Assembly (NCBI GenBank): GCA_036245805.1 | Contig: BTRK01000003.1 | Span: forward strand, 5,704,001-5,768,000 | Source of the DNA: Pristionchus mayeri | Taxonomy: Eukaryota; Nematoda; Chromadorea; Rhabditida; Neodiplogasteridae | Length of the DNA stretch: 64,000 nucleotides | Reading direction: 5' to 3' | Part shown: positions 54,961 through 64,000 of the stretch, one piece after another | Layout of the letters: every line of letters begins with the position of its first letter | Position numbering within the stretch: the first letter of the stretch is position 1 | The notes under the pieces: generated by a model | What the model saw: only the letters and a program-made list of their open reading frames with translations | What the model was told of the DNA's origin: nothing | The model's database searches: none | Program-made: the position numbers and the translations under genes

Positions 54961-57020
54961 TTAGGGTGTCCCATAAGTTCTCGGACTTTTTTTCAATCCA
55001 TCTTTTACATTAGCCATTGGAGTTAGGACTTAAAATACTTGCGCATAGTTAATGGTAAAGGGAGTATTGTTACATAATGTCATTATCAGATACATGCATA
55101 GCATAGTGTTGATGTAATCTTTGAAAATGCTCATTTATTGAGCACTTCGTTTTGCTTTTCTGCTACCTGTCCGCGAGATTCTAGGAGAGCCAGATGTGTC
55201 TGGTGTAAAAAATATCTTTCTGTGTATATACTAATATATTAACTTCGGTTGTACTGTCATTCCAGTAGTAGGAAAATCGAAAAATCGAAAATCAAGTTTA
55301 CACTTTTAGGGTTAGTTTTTTTTTTTACAACTTTAAAAATGATGATAATATTTTCTCAACCTCTTGAGGTTGTTTTTAGGAGACATTCCACGAGAAAACG
55401 TACTTTCTGGGAGGGGTTGACGGATGAGATTTTTGCAACCCCATTCAACTTTTTGCTGATGAAGTTCTCATACCGAGTGCTGACATTTTGGCCCAATATG
55501 AAGGGCGTTGGTGCACTTTCCGAGAAATGCCAGACCGGATCCAAAAAAAGTCGAAATTTTCACATTTCAGAAAAGTGGGATATTATATCTTTTCCTGGAG
55601 TATTTGTTGATGAAAAGAACGAAAAAGATAGTTAGGAAGCCCTTCGATTATGAGAAAAGGTCGAAAACTGCGATTTTCGTCTAAAATCGGAATTTACAAA
55701 AAAAGTTTGTTCGGCGTCGACTTTTCTAACCTAGAAATTCGGATTCCGCGTGCAATTCTGCATGTGGTGCCAAATTTTCGTCAAAAATGAAGAGGACACT
55801 CGACTCCTACAGTGAATAGTGTGATGCGTACTTGAATGTCGCTCCAGAGCTCCCTTCACATATCGATTAGTGAGTGGCATAGAATTGTAGATAATTATGA
55901 GTTGAACATTTTATCTGTTGAAAGTGAGCTTCTATATTTTCATATACGTGAGCTACAGCGCCTAGAAGTTGATTGAAACGGGCTACCGGGCTAAAATTCC
56001 CCCAGAGAGCGCGCGCTCTGGCCGTCTGTCGCTCTCGCCGCCTGACCTCTCCCTCCCCTCCATTTAGCGCTCCCTCTCGTGCCTCCGTTGCCGTTTTTGC
56101 CGACTTCTAGGCGCTGTAGCTCACGTATATGAAAAGATAGAAGCTCACTTTCAATAGATAAAATGTTCAGCTCATAATTATCTACAATTCTATGACACTC
56201 ACTAATCGATATGTGAAGGGAGCTCTGGAGCGACATCCAAGTACGCCTCACACTATTCACTGTAGGAGTCGAGTGTCCTCTTCATTTTTGATGAAAATTT
56301 GGCACCAGATGCAGAATTGCACGCGGAATCCGAATTTCTAGGTTAGAAAAGTCGACGCCGAACAAACTTTTTTGTAAATTACGATTTTAGACGATAATCC
56401 TTTTCTCATAATCGCAGGGCTTCCTAACTATTTTTTTTCGTTCTTTTCATCGGAAAATACTCCAGAAAAACCTATAGCATCATACTGCTTTGAAATTTGA
56501 TAATTTCGACTTTTTTTGGACCCTGTCTGGCATTTCTCGGAAAGTGCACCAAGGCATTTCATATTGGGCCAAATATCAACACTCGGTATGAGAACTTCAC
56601 CAGCAAAAAGTTGAATGGGGTTGCAAAAATCTCATCCGTGGAGTTGCCACGTTTTCTCGTGGATTGTCTCTTAGAACGTATCCAGGCAATGCCTTTGAAG
56701 ACCCTGCAAAAAAACAAATTTCGTATCGATGAAGCAAAGCAAATGCAGATATCAGGAATGCGCCTAAAATTATTGAATACATGTGCTGTAACTCACATAC
56801 ATTAGCAAAATAATTCAAAAAAAAATTTCTTGGATTTTGCTATATTTTGTTCAAATATATGTAGCACTCTCCAAAAAAACCAGTTATGCTGGTCTAATGG
56901 TTTATATTGAAAGTAGTATCACACACTTTCAAATAGTCTATGGTAGAATATTGTTAGATTAGAAATCTAACTTAGAATGCAAAATGTTCATAATGTCCGG
57001 AAACTTATGGGACACCCTAA
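54961..57020. mobile_element. 2.06-kb TIR element with a foldback inside
   Basis: The ends TTAGGGTGTCCCATAAGTT and AACTTATGGGACACCCTAA are mariner-like. It lies in the second rhomboid copy, in the same intron where the first copy carries a different mariner. No transposase is recognisable. Confidence 0.65.
55376..56674. mobile_element. 1.3-kb giant foldback element
   Basis: Arms of about 600 bp: AGACATTCCACGAGAAAACG pairs with CGTTTTCTCGTGGATTGTCT. Inner matches include GTAGGAGTCGAGTGTCCTC and CGTGAGCTACAGCGCCTAG. A 120-bp GC-rich spacer lies at about 55975-56095. The 128-residue frame at 55249-55635 is arm sequence. Confidence 0.78.
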
Positions 57021-57409
57021 TCAATTCAAGAATAATCACTCAACTAGCGGAAATAGAATATTTCAGAAGGGCTTGAAGCAGAAACGTGCATTGAGCGTGA
57101 CATACATTTATTTTTTGGCGCCTTATTCGAATCAATTCAAATGTTGGCCCAATGTCAGATCATCATAACGATCGTGCAGTAGCTCGAGACGAAGGCGCTC
57201 TGGGACTCGGCAGAGTGCTCCAATAAGGTACGGTAGATTATTGATTTTCCGATAGTTCTATCATTCTTGACCGGCTCATCCCTCTTGCTAGCTATCGTTT
57301 TTCACTATAGTTCGGGAAACGGACGATATGATTTCATAACATTTTAAACCTATAAATAAATCTATAATTACAGTAACCTGCCGTCTCGTCGTTATCTACG
57401 GCTCTACAT

Positions 57410-57793
57410 TAGGCTTTGCTAAACGAGAGGTGAGACTCTCTCGGCAAAATCATTTCACAAATTTCCATCCCGACTCTCGGTTGACTCTCTGAATTAATTT
57501 ATCCGAGATTCGACTCTCGTCAAAAGCTCTTGCGAGAGATGCAAATACATTCCTCTCGTCGAATTCCTTTGTGGTGGTCGATATCTAGCTCATCCTAATG
57601 ATATAATTGAAATGTGTTTCAAAAATCATTATTAACTTTTTCTCTCTCTCGGAGAGTAGTCGCTCTCGCGAGAACACTCGCCTCTCGACCGAGAGATGCA
57701 AATGAGCTCTCGCTCGAGACGACCGAAATGAGAGTCGTCCCGACCGAGAATGAAAGACCGTTTCACGAGAAATGTATCGTTTAGCAAAGCCTA
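57410..57793. mobile_element. 0.38-kb TIR element, TAGGCTTTGCTAAACGA ends
   Basis: TAGGCTTTGCTAAACGA at the left and TCGTTTAGCAAAGCCTA at the right enclose CTCTCG-rich DNA. Both other rhomboid copies lack it at this place. Confidence 0.72.
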
Positions 57794-57897
57794 CTGTACA
57801 TTTTCTTCTCGCCTCAAGTTTTTTTCATGTTGTTCATGTTGTCACTCTCCCATCACTCGTATCTACTCTTCATCTCAACTTTACGGGAACCCTTTGT

Positions 57898-58143
57898 TAA
57901 AGGAGGAGTAAAGGCAAACGCGCGCCTGGTTGAAATATGTTTCAATTAGATGAACTCTCTTCAAGTCGCGTGCTCTCTCGCTCGTTGCCTGAGCTTTCCC
58001 TGATTTGGCTCCCAGCCAACTACCGATAACTCTGTTCGGAATGGAGATATCAATGTGAAAATTTCGGAGCCTCTTATCGTTGAAGATCTATACCGTGTAT
58101 GTCAAAACTTCAAAATTTGAATTTTGCCTTTATTCCTCCTTTA
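57898..58143. mobile_element. 0.25-kb TIR element, family E, copy 2
   Basis: TAAAGGAGGAGTAAA to the inverted CCTCCTTTA end. It is highly similar to 17950-18200. The matching places near 52895 and 60695 are empty. Confidence 0.75.
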
Positions 58144-58329
58144 AGCATCCTTCGCTATTGTCTAGGAGAAAGAAGATATCCCCGATTGATAGGCATAGAC
58201 AATTGTGTGTAAATACCCGAAACCCTCGTTATCTCCACTTACCTGAAGCGCTTACCAGAATTTTCGAATTATTTACTTTTCCTCGATCCCCCGTGCTTCC
58301 TACTTGTCCCATTACACTCATCAATAATC

Positions 58330-60486
58330 CTGTGATGCAGAAGCGGTGTGATAAAGATCTGCCTCTAGTTAGTTTGTTTCAAATATCACCGTACAAATGT
58401 TATCAAGAATCTGAATAATGTCTAGGCGACATCTGGCGAAATGAATAGTCGCAGAAGGATGATTTTAATTACGGATGATGCATATTCGGCACATTTTGAC
58501 ATGGCATTCATATTTAGTTGTTTTGCATGACCTCTCAGTGCAACCAATTGCGAAAATATTAACAACTGAAACAACTAGAATGAGCGAAACCGCTTTTCGC
58601 TACGATCGAATTATTCCTTCCTTTCTACTAATTCGGTTATATGGTTGATAAAAGGTTGTTAATTAACAGTTTATTAATTAATTAATTTTAAAAAAAACTA
58701 AAAGTGGAATGTGAGAAATGATACACGCTCTCTTAATTCAATACACAATTTCTGTCAAACTAACCGGTCGATAGGTTGTGGAAAATGCAGAGACTGTGAT
58801 TTCGTTTCTCGAACTCTTGTAGGACGTACATTACTTTACCAAATGAGCTAGCTGTTCGCGCTTTGCTCACTCGAAATAGCTAAATGCAATAGCTAGTGAG
58901 GAAGGAGAGGTGCAGAAATATATACAAAGAACGTTCATCACACCTGGTGATTTTGTATTTCCAGTCGTTTACTTATTCCGATCAGATAAAGTACAGCAAT
59001 ATGGCTTTACCATTCACTTCAAAAAGAAATAATTATTAGTGCATCGTTTTAGAATGGAAATCTTGAGGTCTTATTGCGCAAGAGGAAATTGATCTCTAAT
59101 CGCCAATGTTCAGCGAAAGAGTACTTTTATGCATTATGCCCCAAGTTTTGGTGAAATTCGCGCGCTAAATTTGAATTTGACACATTAATCTCTGAAAATG
59201 GCAACGGCGCTTTCGAAGACCTCCTAGACCTCAGATGTGCTCCTTGAATGTGCAGCACCTGCTTATTTAGACTCCCCAAGCTCCGCCCACTTTCCTCTGA
59301 CACATTTCCCCTCGAAAGCGAGATTTAGGAATCACAAGCTTCATTCTCAACCAAATCACTCGCTCAATTCGGAAGCTCTTTCCATTACCTTTCGATATAG
59401 CCCTGGCCCGCTGGTAAAAGTGTTCTCTGAATAGGTCAGCAAACGATAATTAAGTTGCGAAAACGCTGGAAAACGCTGGTTTGGCGCTTTCAGCGAACAT
59501 AGACATACGGGACAAGGCTTGCCTGATAGCCTATCGGTATTCTAGTACCTCTATCAAGAAAACTCGATAAAATATTGTTTCGTTGATTTGTGATTCAAAA
59601 GAAACCAGTCCGCGATACACTGATTAGGCGGAGAGAGCGGAGTGCATTCTCTCTCTCCCCTCCTCCCTCTTTTGCACCAGTTTCTGCCGGCGCGTGTAGA
59701 GAGCGCCTGGGCCTGCAAAAGAGAGCGCTTGCATCCCTTCCTCGTCTTACCTATTGGGGGTGAGGCGCATCCGGGAAAGGGCGAAGCCCTGCCCAAAGTT
59801 TTGGCGATTTGCCTGGAGAGGCGGCGGAATTGGCTCCGCCCCTTTCTTCCTCGTCTCGTTTTTCTGCCGCGTTCCGTTGACACCTTTTCACGTACTTTAT
59901 GACCTCTAGCGCGATTCAGAGATGAGATATCGACAAACGGCCAAAAGCATGATCTTAGTTGGATCCCTGCGGGCCTTTTGAGCATAGTTAGGGTGGCATA
60001 GGTTCATTTCGGCTATACCCCTTGTGGTCCCTATGCTTATTGATAAAACCTGGATAATTCGCTGCAGATCATGTAAAAGTTATTGAATGTCTTGTTAATG
60101 TTACGATGCTAAATCAAAAATTGGTAAAGGTGAATCCTAGTCAAACGAAGGTGCACTCGTCAGGCGACGGCGACGTTAGGTGGTGCAGCCCGGTGAGATT
60201 GCTGAAGCAATAGTAGAATCCACAAATATGTCTGAAATAGCGTGAAGTTTCAGTATTTGTTTTCCGATGAAGATGCAAGACCAATCACCCCAGCTGTGAA
60301 ACAAAAATTTTATAGAAGGGCGTGAAACCTCAATGTGCGTTGAGCGTGAAATAAAATTTCATTTTTGGAGCCAAATTCAAATCAGTTCAAATCTTGGCTC
60401 ATTGACAGATCATCATAACGATCGTGCAGTCGGTAAGGACGAAGGCGCTCTGGGACTCGGCAGAGTGCTCCAATAAGGTACGGTAG
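58330..60486 (+). pseudogene. Third, decayed rhomboid copy
   Basis: 58335-58430 matches the 3' flank and first-exon region, and 58430-58560 matches the intron at about 46945-47070. 59185-59260 matches the intron after the last membrane exon (CCTCAGATGTGCTCCTTGAATG). 60409-60486 is an open copy of the terminal exon (IIITIVQSVRTKALW). All core exons are gone. Confidence 0.8.
59267..60032 (-). mobile_element. TIR element related to 11526-12567, opposite orientation
   Basis: CCGCCCACTTTCCTCTGACAC at the left and CCCTTGTGGTCCCTA at the right correspond to the two ends of the first copy. The core with GATATCGACAAACGGCCAAAAGCAT is shared. The left terminal bases are eroded. Confidence 0.55.
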
Positions 60487-60741
60487 ATTCGAATATTGAT
60501 GTTCCGTTCTTATTCCGATCACATTGAATTATTAACTAGCACTCTTCAAATCGATTGCAATAAATCGATAATTACAGTAACCTGACATCTCGCCACGATC
60601 TCCTACTGTACATTTCATCCTCGCCTCAAGTTTTCAAGTTGTCACTCTCCCATGGCTCTCCATTCATCATTTCAACTTTACGGGAACCTTTTTTCAACAT
60701 CCGTCGTCATTTTATAGGACAAATAAGTTATCCCTGATTGA

Positions 60742-61979
60742 TACAGTCGCGTCGGAAAGTTTTCAGGCACTTTTTCAATTCCCTATAATTTTCTCCGCAG
60801 GAAATATACAATTCTTATATCCAGCTATGGTATACCAAACTATCGTAGATTACGGTGAATGTATTGTGGTCTCACGATGATCGCAAATTATTGCGTAGTG
60901 ATGACGCAATCAACATGCACTTAATCAAAACGCCATTATTCTTACCTGGATTTTTTCCAGCTCGCCAAACTTTCTGAGGTTGGAGTCATGCCCGAGGTCT
61001 ACCCAGAAAATTTTTTGAGGTTGCTGCGCGACCGCACATTTGCTGCAGCCTTGCTGCAAAATCTAGGTCGAAAATTCAGATCTCGGCTCCTAGTCAAGCT
61101 AGAGACTGATTAAAGGCATCAAAATGATCGCCATACTGAATCCAAATGATCCTGAGAATATGAAAACAATATCTCGAAATTTGCACTCAGGGCACGAAAA
61201 AATCACTTTTTTGGATAACCACTTTTTGGACATTCATAACTACGTGGGAACTGTAGGTAAAAATCTGGTTTTTGCACAAGAATGTTCAAAATGTATTGAA
61301 GATATCATTCCCAAGTTTTTAGAGCGATTGATTACCTTTCCTGCCCGCGGAGTGCGTTTTCCCGTGGTATACTAGGGTCGGGAAACACCTTGTTTTTCGC
61401 TCTCGTCGTCTGTACTCTCTCGCTCATAGGGGTAAACAAGGTGTTTCCCGACCCTAGTATACCTCGTGAAAACGCACTTCGCGGGCAGGAAAGATAATCA
61501 ATCGCTCCGAAAAGTTGGGAATCATATCTTCAATACATTTTGCACATTCCTATGCACAAACCAAATTTTTACCTACATTTCCCACATAGTTATGAATGTA
61601 AAAATAAAGGTCATCAAAAAAAAATATTTTTTTCGTGCCCTGAGGGCAAATTTCGAGATATTGTTTTCATATTCTCAGGATCATCTGGATCGCGCAGCAA
61701 CCTCAAAATGTTTTCTGGGTAGACCTCGGGTATGGCTCCAACCTCATAAAGTTTGGCGAGCTGGAAAAAATCCATGTCAGAATAATGCTCTTTTGATTAA
61801 GTGCATTTTGATTGCATCATCACTACGCAATAATTTGCGATCATCGTGAGACCCCAATACATTCACCGTAATCTACGATGAATTTGGTATACCATGGCTG
61901 GATATCAGAATTGTATCTTTCCTGCGGAGAAAATTATAGGGAATTGAAAAGTGCCCGAAAACTTTCCGACGCGACTGTA
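60742..61979. mobile_element. 1.24-kb giant foldback element with CAGTCGCGTCGGAAAG ends
   Basis: TACAGTCGCGTCGGAAAG and CTTTCCGACGCGACTGTA are the exact outer ends, with TA on both sides. The arms pair through CCAAACTTTCTGAGGTTGGA and others to a central palindrome at about 61367-61470 (CCCGTGGTATACTAGGGTCG). The ORFs 61124-61375 and 61466-61849 are arm sequence. Confidence 0.82.
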
Positions 61980-62229
61980 GGCACACCAATTCTTTATGTA
62001 AATAATCTAAATCATCGTTATTACTCTGATAAGCCCACCTCCTAAAATTACGGTAACCAATTATTTGTGTGTGTAAAATTCGTAATTACTAATTGCGGTA
62101 GCTTGTAATAGTTGTAGATTCAGACTCTTGCAGATCGCCGCAACGACTAATTTCGAATTTTCCATTCGAATTTTCCTAATTTCGAACTCTTCTGTTCCCT
62201 TCCCTCTCCCCGTGCTTCTTACTCTTTAA

Positions 62230-62360
62230 TAGTCCTGTGATACAGAAGCAATGTGACAAAGATTTGCGTCAAGCTATTTGGTTTCCATTATCGCCATACA
62301 AATTTTATCCAGAACCTCAAAACCCGTGCGGCGGTCTACGAGCAGTTAGCTTTGGTGATA
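62230..62360 (+). pseudogene. Fragment of a fourth rhomboid copy
   Basis: CCTGTGATACAGAAGCAATG, AAAGATTTGCGTC and CCGTGCGGCGGTCTACGAGC match the 3' flank and the first conserved exon (VRAAVYEQLAL). Nothing else of the gene follows before the window ends. Confidence 0.65.
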
Positions 62361-62381
62361 AATGCATTTATTTATATACAG

Positions 62382-63820
62382 CAGCACCGGAGAGTATTCA
62401 TACGATTTGATTTTTTCTTATAACTTTTTCTGCAGTAGACTTAGCAAGTTAGATGTTGTAGCGGTATATATCAAAACCATCGAAGAATACGATGCGAGTA
62501 TTGCGTCATCACGTGCATCATAACGGATTGCGTAGTGGTGACGCAATCGAATTCACTTTTTCAAACAGGCGTTATTCTTATAAAGAATTTTTCCAGCTTT
62601 CCAAACTTTCTGACGTTGGAGGTAAGACCCAGGCCTATCCAGAATAAAAATTTTTGGTTGCTGCTCGGTCGCACATTGGCTGCAGCCTTGCTGCAAAATC
62701 GATGTCAAACATTAAGATATCCGCTCCTAGGCAAGCTAGAGACTGGTTCAAGGCTTCAAAATGATCGTGATCATGAGTCCATATGATCCTGAGAATATGG
62801 CAACAATATCTCAACAACTGCCTTCAGGGCATGAAAAAATCGCTTTCTCACATGACCACTTTTTGGAGATTCAACTTTTCGGGAAATCTGTTTAAAAAAC
62901 TGATTGTTGCTTAGGCATGTTCAAAATGTCTTATATGTATAATTCCCAACTTTTTAGAGTGTTTGGTTATCTTTCCTACCAGCGGCGATTGGTTTTCGGA
63001 GGCACTTTCGAGTCCCCGACCCACTATTTTCGTCTGCACTCTCTCTACAACTGTGCCCAAAGTTATTAACACACTTCAAAAAGTTGGGAATCGGTTATTC
63101 AGGGCATGTTGGACATGCACACACCATAACAATTGATTTCCTTAGCTTTCCCACAAACTTGTTTCCGAAGGGTCATGCATTCAGGACCACGTCGCACCTC
63201 TGAAAGTCAATCGCCGCGGGCGGGAAAGATATCCAAACACTCTAAAAAGTTGGGAATCATATATATAAGACATTTTGAACATGCCTAAGCAACAATCAGA
63301 TTATTAAACAGATTTCCCGAAAAGTTGAATCTCCAAAAAGTGGTCATGTGAAAAAGTGATTTTTTCATGCGATGAGGGCAAATGTTGAGATATTGTTTTC
63401 ATATTCTCTGGATCATCTGTACTCATGACGACGATAATTTTAATGCCTTTAACCAGTCTCTAGCTTGACTAGGAGCCGATATCTTAATTTTTAACATCGA
63501 TTTTGCAGCAAGGCTGCAGCCAATGTGCGACCGAGCACCTACTTCAAATTTTTATTCTGGATAGACCTCGGTCCTATCTAAAACGTCAGAAAGTTCGGCA
63601 AGCTGGAAAAATTCTGTATAAGAATAGCGCATGTTTGAAAAAGTGAAATTCGATTGCGTCATCACTACGCAATACGTTATGGTGCACGTGATGACGCAAT
63701 ACTCTCATCGTATTTTTCGTTTGGTTTGATATATAGCGCAACAACATCTAACTTCCTAAGTCAACTGCAGAAAAAGTTATATGAAAAAATCAAATCTTAT
63801 GAATACTTTCCGGCGCTACG
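62382..63820. mobile_element. 1.44-kb giant foldback element related to 60742-61979
   Basis: CACCGGAGAGTATTCATA pairs with the end TATGAATACTTTCCGGCG. The arms contain GATGTTGTAGCG and ATTGCGTCATCACGTGCA. Blocks such as GGCTGCAGCCTTGCTGCAAA and GCAAGCTAGAGACTGG are shared with the neighbour. The centre is near 63100. Confidence 0.8.
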
Positions 63821-63823
63821 GTA

Positions 63824-64000
63824 CAGTACCGTGCAAAAGTCTCGCAACAAATTTGAGGTTGTCATAACTTCGTTCAAAATTAAGCTAGAGACTTATGGTA
63901 GGAAGCATTCGAGAGGTATACCAGGAGAAAATAGTCATGTGGTACATGTTCTGAAACATATTTATCGCGGGTTTCTAAATTTAATTTTCTGTATCACAAT
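63824..64000 (+). mobile_element. Left end of another TIR element, cut by the window
   Basis: TA then CAGTACCGTGCAAAAGTCTC is a typical Tc1/mariner-type terminus. It abuts the foldback, and the rest is beyond position 64000. Confidence 0.4.

Larger units (their letters stand above)
53100..57236 (+). pseudogene. Second, decayed rhomboid copy
   Basis: The piece starts with a remnant of the RAAAYEQ exon (about 53115), an acidic LAEDEEEAA exon near 53513-53541, and a full EF-hand exon 53934-54031 (ADRNGDSVIDFREFESL). At 54528-54616 the MASPL exon is fused directly to the last membrane exon (KWEQIVRMICVIAYIIFFIG), so the whole protease core including Ser and His is deleted and the frame shifts at the join. 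The terminal exon copy 57159-57236 has an in-frame TAG at 57180-57182. It cannot make a protease. Confidence 0.85.

Noticed and set aside
59554..59985. 143-residue minus-strand ORF
   Set aside because: Lies in the GC-rich core of the TAGGGACCACAAGG element; the other copy has a different, shorter frame, so no coding constraint.
61466..61849. 127-residue plus-strand ORF
   Set aside because: It is the right arm of the foldback 60742-61979, and its mirror on the left arm is equally non-genic.

Overview
This is nuclear DNA of a nematode, probably a rhabditid. The genes are cut into many short exons whose splice phases can be followed. Introns as short as 43 bp occur, acceptors are of the TTTCAG type, and there is an apparent spliced-leader acceptor just before one start codon. 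One gene is an Sra-type seven-transmembrane chemoreceptor, a family known only from nematodes. I could not identify the species. Nearly everything outside the exons is transposable-element DNA, mostly small palindromic elements and very long inverted repeats.

Layout. (1) 1-20282, + strand: the 3' two thirds of an ABCA-type ABC transporter, with 38 exons I could join in frame to a stop. Its introns hold palindromic MITEs, three Helitron-like elements, a gag-only LTR retrotransposon placed inside a (TAA)n micro-satellite, and a decayed 1.26-kb TIR transposon. (2) 20966-23139, - strand: a chemoreceptor gene convergent with the transporter. (3) 23140-29010: no host gene seen; a SINE tail, a 1.2-kb foldback, a dead Tc1/mariner element and a 0.8-kb foldback. 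(4) 29011-38394: a segment bounded by about 170-bp inverted repeats. It contains a 12-exon, apparently intact gene for a THAP-like DDE transposase (+), a broken AADAC-like hydrolase (-) that lacks its catalytic exons, a lone PITP exon (-), and a tRNA-derived SINE with a target-site duplication. (5) 38395-41990: a MITE, a 1.4-kb foldback, and direct repeats. (6) 41993-52600, +: an EF-hand rhomboid protease in 16 exons, with a seven-unit array of about 0.4-kb repeats in its second intron and a dead mariner in its last intron. (7) 53100-62360: two or three decayed tandem copies of parts of the rhomboid gene. Each has been invaded by different elements, so the copies act as natural empty sites for one another. 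(8) 60742-63820: two related giant foldbacks, then the start of another TIR element at the window edge.

The working genes are unrelated to each other: a lipid-type exporter, a chemoreceptor, a transposase-derived protein and an intramembrane protease. The most unusual observations are the possible 9.4-kb transposon carrying broken host gene pieces next to an intact DDE gene, the hAT-like MITE family found at splice donors, and the rhomboid tandem array in decay. All gene models were read by eye from splice signals, reading frame and family motifs. No alignment or search was run.
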